A stretch of DNA of 9,120 nucleotides from NCBI GenBank assembly GCA_045616505.1, contig JAZLGV010000089.1:1-9120 (forward strand), in the 5' to 3' direction. The notes under the pieces are model-generated. The model was not told the DNA's origin. It saw only the letters and a program-made list of their open reading frames with translations, and made no database searches. The translations under genes and the position numbers were made by a program. The DNA is from JAKSUT01 sp045616505 (GTDB lineage Bacteria > Cyanobacteriota > Vampirovibrionia > Gastranaerophilales > Gastranaerophilaceae). Below are positions 1-6,534 of the stretch, one piece after another. The stretch's first letter is position 1. The number at the start of each line of letters is the position of its first letter.

Positions 1-97
1 CATATTTTTATTTTCCATGCTTATTAAGGTTATATAAAGGCACAATAATCATGTGATAAACTTAAATAGTAAGGTAAATTAATAGAGGAGATTATAT
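1..97. other. AT-rich upstream region of the aminotransferase gene
   Basis: No gene is visible in these bases. They carry the leader of the aminotransferase gene, ending in a strong Shine-Dalgarno GAGGAG (85-90) seven bases before the ATG. A possible extended -10 (TG-A-TAAACT, 54-62) is present, but I find no -35 partner at a normal distance, so the promoter is not assigned. It may also lie to the left of the window. Confidence 0.4.
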
Positions 98-1222
98 ATG
101 ATACCTATTTTAGATTCAAAAAGACAATATGCGCAAATCGGTGATAAAATCGAAAAAGCTGTAATTGACGTATTACGTTCAGGTTCTTATATTTTAGGTG
201 AAAACAACAAAGAATTTGCAAACGAAATTGCAAGCTATCTTGATGTAAAACATGCTGTAACTTTAAACTCTGGTACAGATGCTTTACATTTAGCATTAAG
301 AGCATTAGATATAGGTGAAGGTGATGAAGTTATTTCAACTGCATTTACTTTTGTTGCTACTTCAGAAGCAATTGGTATTGTAGGTGCAAAACCAATTTTT
401 GTTGATATTAATGCTGATACATTCAACTTAGATGCTGAAAAAATCGAAAATGCAATTACACCAAAAACTAAAGCAATTATTCCTGTTCATTTATATGGTC
501 AACCTTGTGATATGGACATTATTATGGATATTGCAAAACGTCATAACTTATATGTAATTGAAGATGCATGCCAAGCTATTGGTGCTGAATATAAAGGTAA
601 AAAAGTTGGTACAATCGGTGATATAGGTTGCTTTAGCTTCTACCCAACTAAAAACTTAGGTACAATGGGTGATGGCGGTTTATTGACTACAAATTCAACT
701 GCTATCAATGATAGAGTTATTGCTTTAAGAAACCATGGTGGTGCTATCAGATATCATCATGATGAAATCGGTGTGAACAGTCGTCTTGATGAAGTTCAAG
801 CAGCTATTTTAAGAGTAAAACTTCCTTATATTAATGAATGGAACAAAAAACGTAGAGAAAACGCAGCAAGATATAATGAATTATTTAAAGATTGTGCTGA
901 TATTCAAACTCCAGTTGAATTAGATAATACATATTGTGTTTATCACCAATATACAGTTAAAATTCCTAACCGTGATGAAGTTCACAAACTTCTTTTGGAA
1001 AATGGTATTGGTGCAATGCTATATTATCCAATTCCTCTACACTTACAAAAAGTTCATAATTATTTAGGTTTGACTGAAGGAACTATACCAATTACTGAAG
1101 AAAATACAAAACTTGTTATTTCTCTTCCAATGTTCCCTGAAATCACTCCGGAAGAACAAAAACAAGTTGCTGATACTTTGATTGCTTGTATTGAAAAAAC
1201 AAAATCAAAAGTTTCTGCATAG
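98..1222 (+). CDS. DegT/DnrJ/EryC1/StrS family PLP-dependent sugar aminotransferase
   Basis: This is a cytosolic fold-type I PLP enzyme of the family that transfers an amino group, usually from glutamate, to a keto group on a nucleotide-activated sugar, yielding amino sugars for surface glycans. The 374-residue length is normal for the family and the protein looks complete. Visible motifs are a GSYILG start region (29-34), SGTDALHLAL (58-67) for PLP phosphate contacts, EDACQAIGA (156-164) with the Asp157 that would pair with the PLP ring nitrogen, and CFSFYPTKNLG (178-188) followed by GDGG, where Lys185 should form the Schiff base. RLDEVQAAIL (residues about 229-238) is also typical. The start is set by GAGGAG seven bases upstream. 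It is a single-gene unit ended by a hairpin. Sugar substrate and regiochemistry (C3 or C4 amination) cannot be read from the sequence; WecE-, PseC-, WbpE- and FdtB-like roles are all possible. No sugar dehydratase or epimerase is adjacent. Confidence 0.93.
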   Translation: MIPILDSKRQYAQIGDKIEKAVIDVLRSGSYILGENNKEFANEIASYLDVKHAVTLNSGTDALHLALRALDIGEGDEVISTAFTFVATSEAIGIVGAKPIFVDINADTFNLDAEKIENAITPKTKAIIPVHLYGQPCDMDIIMDIAKRHNLYVIEDACQAIGAEYKGKKVGTIGDIGCFSFYPTKNLGTMGDGGLLTTNSTAINDRVIALRNHGGAIRYHHDEIGVNSRLDEVQAAILRVKLPYINEWNKKRRENAARYNELFKDCADIQTPVELDNTYCVYHQYTVKIPNRDEVHKLLLENGIGAMLYYPIPLHLQKVHNYLGLTEGTIPITEENTKLVISLPMFPEITPEEQKQVADTLIACIEKTKSKVSA

Positions 1223-1238
1223 TTTAAATTCATAATTT

Positions 1239-1273
1239 AAAAAGAGAGAATCAATTTGGTTCTCTCTTTTTTG
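1239..1273 (+). terminator. Rho-independent terminator of the aminotransferase gene
   Basis: The left arm AAAGAGAGAATC (1241-1252) pairs with the right arm GGTTCTCTCTTT (1258-1269) around a five-base AATTT loop, with one T-G wobble. The stem can extend by two A-T pairs and runs into a T tract. It lies 19 bases after the stop codon and insulates the gene from gatA. Confidence 0.9.
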
Positions 1274-1316
1274 TATATAAATATGAAATTTTGTATAAGA
1301 ATTATTATGTTTAATG

Positions 1317-1322
1317 TATAAT
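1317..1322 (+). promoter_or_regulatory. -10 box of the gatA promoter
   Basis: A consensus TATAAT directly preceded by TG sits 24 bases before the gatA ATG. This would start the mRNA near 1329 and leave a leader of about 18 bases containing the Shine-Dalgarno AAGGAG. No good -35 hexamer lies at 16-18 bases; TTGTAT (1291-1296) is 20 bases away, so only the -10 is called. A promoter here is expected because a terminator precedes it. Confidence 0.5.
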
Positions 1323-1346
1323 TGTTATACATAAGGAGAAATAGGG

Positions 1347-2810
1347 ATGAAAGATATTTTAACTAAAACAGCTGCTGAACAAAGAAAAGCTCTTTTGAAT
1401 AAAGAAATTTCTTCTGTTGAGCTTGTAAATGCTTATTTTGAAAGAATTGACGAAGTAGAAAATAAAGTAGAAAGTTTTAACTGTTTAACTAAAGATAGTG
1501 CATTAGAAACTGCCAAAAAAGTTGATGAAAAAATCGCAAAAGGTGAAGAATTACCTTTGTTAGCAGGTATTCCTCTTGCTTTAAAAGATAATATGAATTT
1601 TGTTGGTTATCCAACAACAGCTTCAAGTAAAATTTTAGAAAATTTTGTTTCACCATATAATGCAACAGTTACGGAAAAATTAATGAATAACCTTGTTCCT
1701 ATCGTTGGAAAAGCAAATTTAGATGAATTTGCAATGGGTAGTTCAACTGAAAACTCTGCGTTTAAGAAAACAAAAAACCCATGGGATTTAAACAAAGTTC
1801 CAGGTGGTTCTTCAGGTGGTTCTGCTGCAGCAGTTGCAGCATGTGAAGCTACTCTTGCATTAGGTTCAGATACAGGCGGAAGTATTCGTCTTCCAGGTAG
1901 TTTCTGTGGTATTGTTGGTATGAAGCCAACTTATGGTAGAGTTTCAAGATATGGTTTGATTGCGTTTGCATCATCATTAGACCAAATCGGACCTTTCTCA
2001 AGATGTGTTGAAGACTCTGCAATGTTATTAGAAGTTATTTCCGGTCTTGATCCAAAAGATTCTACATCTTTAGATGTTCCTGTTGAACAATATTCAAAAA
2101 ATCTTGATAAAGACATAAAAGGAATGAAAATAGGTGTTATAAAAGATTTAATCGGCGAAGGTGTTACTGACGATGTTAGAAAAGCATTTGAAGCTGCTAT
2201 TGATACTTATAAATCTTTAGGTGCAGAAATTGTTGAAATTTCACTTCCATTAATTAAACATTCAATTGGTGTTTATTACATTATCGCAACAGCAGAAGCA
2301 AGTTCAAATCTAGCTCGTTTTGATGGTGTTAGATATGGTTATAGACATCCAAATGCTCAAAACTTGATGGAATTATATACAAAATCACGTGCAGAAGGTT
2401 TTGGACCAGAAGTTAAACGTAGAATAATGCTTGGAACTTATGCTTTGAGTTCAGGATATTATGATGCATATTACAAAAAAGCTCAACAATTAAGAGCGTT
2501 GATTGCAGAAGATTTCAAAAAAGCATTTGAAAAAGTTGATTTGTTAATCTCTCCAACTTGTCCAAATACAGCATTTGAATTTGGTGCAAAAACAGAAGAC
2601 CCTCTTGCTATGTATTTAACTGATATTGCAACAATTTGTGCAAACTTAGCAGGTATCCCAGGTATTTCAGTTCCAGCAGGATTTGATTCAACTGGTATGC
2701 CTATAGGTTTACAAATTCTTGCTCCTGCATTACAAGAATCTCGTTTGTTTAATGCTTCATATAAATTTGAACAAGCAAATGATTATTATAAACAAATTGC
2801 TAAAATTTAA
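1347..2810 (+). CDS. gatA: Asp-tRNA(Asn)/Glu-tRNA(Gln) amidotransferase subunit A
   Basis: GatA is the glutaminase subunit of the GatCAB complex. It hydrolyses glutamine and passes ammonia to GatB, which converts misacylated Glu-tRNA(Gln) and/or Asp-tRNA(Asn) to the correct aminoacyl-tRNA. The 487-residue length is normal. The amidase-signature Ser-cisSer-Lys triad is intact: Lys80 in ALKDN, Ser155 in PGGSSGGSAAA (152-162), and the nucleophile Ser179 in GSDTGGSIRLPG (173-184). This matches the known Staphylococcus aureus GatA triad (Lys79, Ser154, Ser178) with a shift of one. The FDGVRYGYR stretch (about 324-332) is also typical of GatA rather than of general amidases. AAGGAG eight bases before the ATG supports the start. 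gatB and gatC are not next to it, although these genes often cluster; terminators on both sides make it a single-gene unit. An orphan amidase is unlikely given how closely the motifs match GatA. Confidence 0.97.
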   Translation: MKDILTKTAAEQRKALLNKEISSVELVNAYFERIDEVENKVESFNCLTKDSALETAKKVDEKIAKGEELPLLAGIPLALKDNMNFVGYPTTASSKILENFVSPYNATVTEKLMNNLVPIVGKANLDEFAMGSSTENSAFKKTKNPWDLNKVPGGSSGGSAAAVAACEATLALGSDTGGSIRLPGSFCGIVGMKPTYGRVSRYGLIAFASSLDQIGPFSRCVEDSAMLLEVISGLDPKDSTSLDVPVEQYSKNLDKDIKGMKIGVIKDLIGEGVTDDVRKAFEAAIDTYKSLGAEIVEISLPLIKHSIGVYYIIATAEASSNLARFDGVRYGYRHPNAQNLMELYTKSRAEGFGPEVKRRIMLGTYALSSGYYDAYYKKAQQLRALIAEDFKKAFEKVDLLISPTCPNTAFEFGAKTEDPLAMYLTDIATICANLAGIPGISVPAGFDSTGMPIGLQILAPALQESRLFNASYKFEQANDYYKQIAKI

Positions 2811-2833
2811 TGTTTTAAACTATTTGAAATATA

Positions 2834-2872
2834 AAATAAAAAGGCTAGATTTCATTTCTAGCCTTTTTATTT
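2834..2872. terminator. Bidirectional terminator between gatA and the apt operon
   Basis: A long hairpin has its core AAAAAGGCTAGA (2838-2849) paired with TCTAGCCTTTTT (2857-2868) around a seven-base loop. It can extend by further A-T pairs to about 2834-2872. The stem has a T run on the 3' side of both strands, so it can end gatA transcripts (+) and the convergent glycosyltransferase-apt transcript (-), whose last stop codon is at 2904. Confidence 0.93.
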
Positions 2873-2903
2873 ATTTGAATTTAGTAATTAATTATTCGTT
2901 TAT

Positions 2904-3446
2904 TTATTCACCTTCAAAATGAACCATTGAAACAATTTTAGCATCTTTAGGTAATTTGTTTTTACCTTTTAGGTCATCTAATTCAATTACAAAAGCCAAA
3001 CCTACAACTTCAGCACCTGTTTTTTTGATTAAATTTGCTGCAGCTGCTGCAGTACCACCAGTCGCTAGTAAATCATCAACTATAAGCACTCTGTCGCCTT
3101 TTTTAAGAGCATCTGAATGGATTTCTAATGTATCTGTTCCATATTCTAGTTCATAGCTTTCAGAAATAGTTTCACCAGGTAATTTGTTTGGTTTTCTTAC
3201 AGGAACAAAACCAGCGTTTAAGAAATATGCAACAGGCATACCAAAAATAAAACCTCTAGATTCAAGACCTGCTACATAGTCGATTTTTTCGTTTTTAAAT
3301 TCTTCTGTAATGAAATCAACCATTTTTTTTAGAACATCTTTGTCTAATAATGCAGTTGTAATATCTCTGAACATAATTCCTTCTTTTGGAAAATTAGGAA
3401 TAGTTCTTATACTTTCTTTTACATCATTAATAACTGTTTGTGTCAT
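2904..3446 (-). CDS. apt: Adenine phosphoribosyltransferase
   Basis: This cytosolic purine-salvage enzyme converts adenine and PRPP to AMP and pyrophosphate. It is a type I phosphoribosyltransferase of 180 residues, the usual size for bacterial Apt. Family hallmarks are the N-terminal IPNFPKEGIMFRDIT (16-30), GLESRGFIFG (60-69), the VRKPNKLPGET hood/loop (83-93) and the PRPP-binding loop VLIVDDLLATGGT (120-132). The start at 3446 has a strong AAGGGAGAAG Shine-Dalgarno that overlaps the stop codon of the upstream glycosyltransferase gene, with 11 bases between the two genes, so apt is probably the third gene of that operon. No functional link to glycan synthesis is evident; the arrangement may be convenience. 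The only other reading, xanthine phosphoribosyltransferase, does not fit the N-terminal motif. Confidence 0.97.
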   Translation of the reverse strand: MTQTVINDVKESIRTIPNFPKEGIMFRDITTALLDKDVLKKMVDFITEEFKNEKIDYVAGLESRGFIFGMPVAYFLNAGFVPVRKPNKLPGETISESYELEYGTDTLEIHSDALKKGDRVLIVDDLLATGGTAAAAANLIKKTGAEVVGLAFVIELDDLKGKNKLPKDAKIVSMVHFEGE

Positions 3447-3457
3447 TTTCTTCTCCC

Positions 3458-4804
3458 TTATTCTATAGTGATTTGTTGTAATTCTTTATTATAAATATTT
3501 TCTTCTTCTTCTTGAACAAGTCCGTGTGTTGTTTTACCCCAGTTTAAATCTTTTGGTTTCAATAATATTTTGGCACATATAAATAATACCATTGGGAACC
3601 AAATAACCAAAAGATATGTAGAAGTTTCTATTGCTTGTTTTAAAGCTTCTGGTCGTGATAATCTGTCTAGTTTTCTTAAACTATATCGAGAAGCGAACAT
3701 AAAACTTGTACCAATTGCAAAACCAACAATTAATGTTGGAGAAATTGTATTTAATGGTAAATCTCTCGCAAAAGCACGGCAAGTGTTAATGATAACTTCT
3801 AAAACCCACCATGCTGGCATAAGAAATTCAGAAATATAAGCACACATATCAAGACTAGCTCTTAAAGACATATCTTTTGAGAAAAGCACATCTCCTGCGT
3901 ATTCTAAATATCTTCTAATACTTCCTTCAAGCCATCTTCTGCGTTGTCTGTATAATGGTGTTAAATAAATAATTGCTTCTTCATATACTATTGCTTCAGG
4001 GCAAAAACGTACGTCCCAGCCTTTTATATGAAGCCTTGTTGACATATCTAAATCATCAACAATAGTATAATTATTCCATCCGCCAATATCTTCTAGTGCT
4101 TTTCTTTTGATTAATTCGCCGTTACCTCTTAATTCAACAGCACCTTTTACAGCATCTCTGCCGATTTGGAAGTGTGTATCAAGTGTCATTTCATTGTTTT
4201 GACAACGAGTTAAAAGGTTATAATCTTTATTTGAATTAACTTTTCTTGCTTGAACTGCACCAACATCTTCTGGTTCAAGTTGAGGAACAAGTTTTGATAA
4301 AAAATCTTTGTCCATGCTTGCATCTGCATCAAATACTAAAATCGCTTCACCATTAGCTAATTTTAATGCATCATTTAAAACTGCTGATTTACCTGGAAAA
4401 GCATTTTTAGGTCTAATTAATGCTTTTACCTTTTCGTTTTGTTTTTCAAGCTCTAAAATAACTTCTGAAGTTTTATCATCACTTCTATCATCAATAACAA
4501 TTACTTCAAATTTTTCATAATCAAGTTGTAAAACTTTAAGAACAGTATCTTTTATTACAAATTGCTCGTTATGAGCAGGAATCATAATTGATACAAAAGG
4601 TTTGTAATCTTTGTTTAAAACAACTGGGTTTTTAATTAGTTTTCTACGTCTATGATGAGTTGCAAGTTGCAAGTATAACGTATAAATTACCATTAAAATG
4701 CAAAGGAAAACCAATCCCCATAGTGTATTAAAATAATTTTGGAATATATACAAAAATCCAGCAAAACCAAGAATTATTACAAGTAAAAATAATCGTTCTT
4801 TCAT
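3458..4804 (-). CDS. Membrane-bound GT2 glycosyltransferase, processive (BcsA/PgaC-like) type
   Basis: The protein (448 residues) should be an inner-membrane enzyme that uses a nucleotide sugar on the cytosolic face. Two hydrophobic segments lie at the N-terminus (about 5-22 and 27-47), then the GT-A domain, then further membrane segments (about 320-342, 355-372 and 394-414). The catalytic signature of the BcsA/HAS/PgaC group is complete: VSIMIPAHNE (71-80), VIDDRSDD (103-110), the metal-binding DAD (159-161), GNGELIKRKAL (227-237), VDDLD (249-253) in place of the usual TED, and QRRRW (287-291). QxxRW is known in enzymes that hold and extend a polymer, although some members add only a few sugars. 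Its ATG follows directly on the stop codon of the upstream GT-B gene, and the nearest Shine-Dalgarno-like GAGG is about 15 bases away, which points to coupled translation. The product (polysaccharide or glycolipid) cannot be stated. It is not a BcsA itself: no PilZ domain is present and it is much shorter. Confidence 0.93.
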   Translation of the reverse strand: MKERLFLLVIILGFAGFLYIFQNYFNTLWGLVFLCILMVIYTLYLQLATHHRRRKLIKNPVVLNKDYKPFVSIMIPAHNEQFVIKDTVLKVLQLDYEKFEVIVIDDRSDDKTSEVILELEKQNEKVKALIRPKNAFPGKSAVLNDALKLANGEAILVFDADASMDKDFLSKLVPQLEPEDVGAVQARKVNSNKDYNLLTRCQNNEMTLDTHFQIGRDAVKGAVELRGNGELIKRKALEDIGGWNNYTIVDDLDMSTRLHIKGWDVRFCPEAIVYEEAIIYLTPLYRQRRRWLEGSIRRYLEYAGDVLFSKDMSLRASLDMCAYISEFLMPAWWVLEVIINTCRAFARDLPLNTISPTLIVGFAIGTSFMFASRYSLRKLDRLSRPEALKQAIETSTYLLVIWFPMVLFICAKILLKPKDLNWGKTTHGLVQEEEENIYNKELQQITIE

Positions 4805-4823
4805 TTAGTATCTATGTAACCTC
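4802..4823 (-). promoter_or_regulatory. Zero-gap stop-start junction (translational coupling) of the two glycosyltransferase genes
   Basis: The TAA stop of the GT-B gene (4807-4805) is followed immediately by the ATG of the GT2 gene (4804-4802). The only Shine-Dalgarno-like sequence is GAGG at 4823-4820, leaving 15 bases to the ATG, longer than the optimum. Termination-reinitiation by the same ribosome is the simplest reading, which would keep the two products in a fixed ratio. Confidence 0.65.
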
Positions 4824-6004
4824 ATTGAATAATCTGTTAAAATTTCAGCTACTCTCTTCTTCGCATTCATATCCTTAGACATTGTAGCAAAAACTTGTGC
4901 ATTTTGCTTAAATTTGTCCTCTTTCATTACTTTTTGTATACAATCTTTCATATTTTCTTTTGAAAGTTTATCTTGAGTTAAGACAACAGATACTTCAAGC
5001 TCACCCATTCTTGAGGCATTATTTTCTTGTTCTATTTGGTTTAAATCAGGAACAATAATTGATGGCTTTCCAAAAGAAAGAATTTCCATCGCTGTTGAAT
5101 GACCTGCTTGAGCAATAACATAATCTGCTGTTTTTAAATATGAATAAATATCAGGAAGCATACCTTTTAGTTCGACATTTTCTGGTTTGTTTTCTGTTTC
5201 AAAGAACGTGAAAATTAAAAAATTAACATCCGGAAGTTCTCTCGCAGCTTCAATTATGCAATCAAATAATGGTTTTCTATAAGCATGTCCGCCTAGTGAA
5301 ACCACAAAATAAGGCTTATCATTTGGCTTTTCAGCAGGGATAATTTCATCTGCATTAAAAGCAACCAATGGACCTACAAATCTTGTACGTTTCATAATTT
5401 TTCTATTATGACTTAAATTAGGTAGGCAAATTGTGTATGGTGGAGCAAAATCTGGAATTAAAATTTCTTCAGTTGAAGAAAAATACATGCCCATCCAAGA
5501 ATCAAATGAAACACCTAAAATTTTTACAAGAAAGTTATCTTGCTGGAAAAATGGATAAAACGCACTTTGATTTGTAATTGTAATACAAGGCAATTTTAAT
5601 TTATCTGCAGCTAAAACAGGTATCATACGACCATCTGCAACAACGCAAGATGCGCCTGATTTTTTGATAATTTCAACTTCTTCATCAATCATTTTGTTAA
5701 AATTAATTACCCAGCTTTGATTTTGCAAAATTGTTTTTGTAACGTCAAAAGCACCGTCTTGTCCGACAAATTTAAGCTCTTGAGAGATTTCATGACAAGG
5801 ATAACCTTTTTCACGTAATCTTTTTAAAGCATAATCGTAAGTTCCGATTAAATAGTTGCTTTTTTCCAATTCAGAAGCTATCGCCATAACTCTAGACGAG
5901 TGTCCAAAACCTTCGGAACTAATTGAAAAATATATTTTATTTTTTAATTTTTCCCTTTTTTTAAATAATTTACTAAATTTAGCTAATTTATACTTTATAT
6001 CCAT
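4805..6004 (-). CDS. GT-B glycosyltransferase, MurG/GT28-like (MJ1255-type)
   Basis: This 399-residue protein has the two-domain layout of GT-B enzymes. The N-terminal acceptor domain opens with IYFSISSEGFGHSSRVMAI (24-42), matching the G-x-GH-x-x-R loop of MurG and of the MJ1255-type family. ADGRMIPVLAA (123-133) and ILIPDFAPPYTI (181-192) are further family-like stretches. The C-terminal donor domain has FVVSLGGHA (233-241) and the sugar-nucleotide signature AQAGHSTAMEILSFGKP (298-314), followed by IVPDLNQIEQENNA (317-330). I see no signal peptide or membrane segment. The first 23 residues are very Lys/Arg-rich and could help it bind the inner face of the membrane, which is an inference. 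It is the first gene of the operon, with AAAGGG seven bases before the ATG. True MurG is unlikely: the protein is longer, the N-terminal loop differs, and there is no mur neighbourhood. Donor and acceptor are unknown; a lipid-linked acceptor would suit its partner GT2 enzyme. Confidence 0.85.
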   Translation of the reverse strand: MDIKYKLAKFSKLFKKREKLKNKIYFSISSEGFGHSSRVMAIASELEKSNYLIGTYDYALKRLREKGYPCHEISQELKFVGQDGAFDVTKTILQNQSWVINFNKMIDEEVEIIKKSGASCVVADGRMIPVLAADKLKLPCITITNQSAFYPFFQQDNFLVKILGVSFDSWMGMYFSSTEEILIPDFAPPYTICLPNLSHNRKIMKRTRFVGPLVAFNADEIIPAEKPNDKPYFVVSLGGHAYRKPLFDCIIEAARELPDVNFLIFTFFETENKPENVELKGMLPDIYSYLKTADYVIAQAGHSTAMEILSFGKPSIIVPDLNQIEQENNASRMGELEVSVVLTQDKLSKENMKDCIQKVMKEDKFKQNAQVFATMSKDMNAKKRVAEILTDYSMRLHRY

Positions 6005-6027
6005 TAAAAAACCCTTTTAATATACAT

Positions 6028-6055
6028 ATTATAGCTTAAAAATACATTTTTTAAA
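6028..6055 (-). promoter_or_regulatory. Promoter of the glycosyltransferase-apt operon
   Basis: On the minus strand a consensus TATAAT (6033-6028) lies 23 bases before the ATG at 6004, giving a transcript start near 6021 and a short leader holding the AAAGGG Shine-Dalgarno (6017-6012). The best -35 is a weak TTTAAA (6055-6050) at a 16-base spacing. Background is very AT-rich, so the -10 is the only strong part. Confidence 0.5.
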
Positions 6056-6085
6056 GTATTTAAATATTAAAATTCGTTAAGAAAC

Positions 6086-6113
6086 TTGCGTTTTTAAAAA
6101 CTTTAAATATAAT
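6086..6113 (+). promoter_or_regulatory. Promoter of the HU gene
   Basis: TTGCGT (6086-6091) and TATAAT (6108-6113) are 16 bases apart. Transcription would start near 6120, giving a leader of about 30 bases with the AAAGGGG Shine-Dalgarno (6134-6140). A 12-base perfect palindrome of G, five T, five A, C (6090-6101) lies inside the spacer; such stacked T and A tracts bend DNA. It faces away from the operon promoter about 55-60 bases to its left. Confidence 0.6.
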
Positions 6114-6149
6114 AGACATTGTACACACATAAGAAAGGGGTTTATAATT

Positions 6150-6428
6150 ATGAACAAAGAAGAATTAGTACAAGAAATCGCTAAAAAAGCAAAAGTTACT
6201 CAAAAAGATGCTTCAGAAGTATTGGGTGCTTTAGTTGATACAATTCAAAAAACAGTTGCTAAAGGTAAAAAAGTTACTTTAGTTGGTTTTGGTACTTTCG
6301 AACCACGTAAAAGAGCTGCTAGAAATGGTAGAAACCCTCAAACTGGTAAAGAAATCAAAATCGCTGCTAAAACTGTTCCAGCATTCTCAGCTGGCAAAAA
6401 ATTCAAAACTATCGTTAACGGTAAATAG
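6150..6428 (+). CDS. hup: HU family nucleoid DNA-binding protein
   Basis: This small basic histone-like protein forms a dimer that bends and compacts DNA and assists replication, repair and transcription. The 92-residue length is normal. The N-terminal helical dimerisation region MNKEELVQEIAKKAKVTQ (1-18) leads to VGFGTF (45-50) and then the beta arm GRNPQTGKEIKI (60-71), in which Pro63 is the residue that intercalates between base pairs in HU and IHF. The C-terminal VPAFSAGKKFKTIVNG (76-91) is typical of HU. The arm reads RNPQTG, which is common to HU and IHF, but the overall sequence is closer to HU. It has its own promoter and terminator and is probably highly expressed, as suggested by the strong Shine-Dalgarno and a run of GCT, GGT, AAA and CGT-type codons. 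Confidence 0.97.
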   Translation: MNKEELVQEIAKKAKVTQKDASEVLGALVDTIQKTVAKGKKVTLVGFGTFEPRKRAARNGRNPQTGKEIKIAAKTVPAFSAGKKFKTIVNGK

Positions 6429-6449
6429 TTTTAGATTGGATTTGAAAAA

Positions 6450-6478
6450 GGCTTGCAGAAATGCAAGTCTTTTTTTTT
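6450..6478. terminator. Bidirectional terminator between HU and the secreted protein gene
   Basis: GGCTTGCA (6450-6457) pairs with TGCAAGTC (6462-6469) around a GAAA tetraloop, with one G-U pair, followed by nine T (6470-6478). The stem is preceded by five A, so on the minus strand it is followed by a short T run and can also end the convergent gene that stops at 6535. Confidence 0.92.
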
Positions 6479-6508
6479 ATGTCTTTTTTTTTTATGTCTT
6501 TTTTATTT
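6467..6508. repeat. Three-copy GTC-T(n)-AT tandem repeat in the terminator T tract
   Basis: The terminator T run is repeated: GTC plus nine T plus AT (6467-6480), GTC plus ten T plus AT (6481-6495), then GTC plus six T and ATTTATT (from 6496). The unit includes the last three bases of the terminator stem. It looks like a local slippage duplication; the extra T tracts could act as backup release sites but have no stem of their own. Confidence 0.85.
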
Positions 6509-6534
6509 ATTCTTGTGGCTTTTAAAAGAGAAAA

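Noticed and set aside
1223..1346. Search for a riboswitch or T-box ahead of gatA
   Set aside because: After the upstream gene's terminator only about 70 bases remain, and the predicted leader is about 18 bases. There is no antiterminator pair or T-box-like sequence.
2719..2922. Plus-strand reading frame overlapping the end of gatA in another frame
   Set aside because: It starts inside conserved gatA sequence and runs through the terminator hairpin. The composition is that of translated AT-rich non-coding DNA.
4805..6004. The GT-B gene as murG
   Set aside because: The N-terminal loop EGFGHSSR and the length of 399 residues fit the MJ1255-like group better, and no peptidoglycan genes are nearby.
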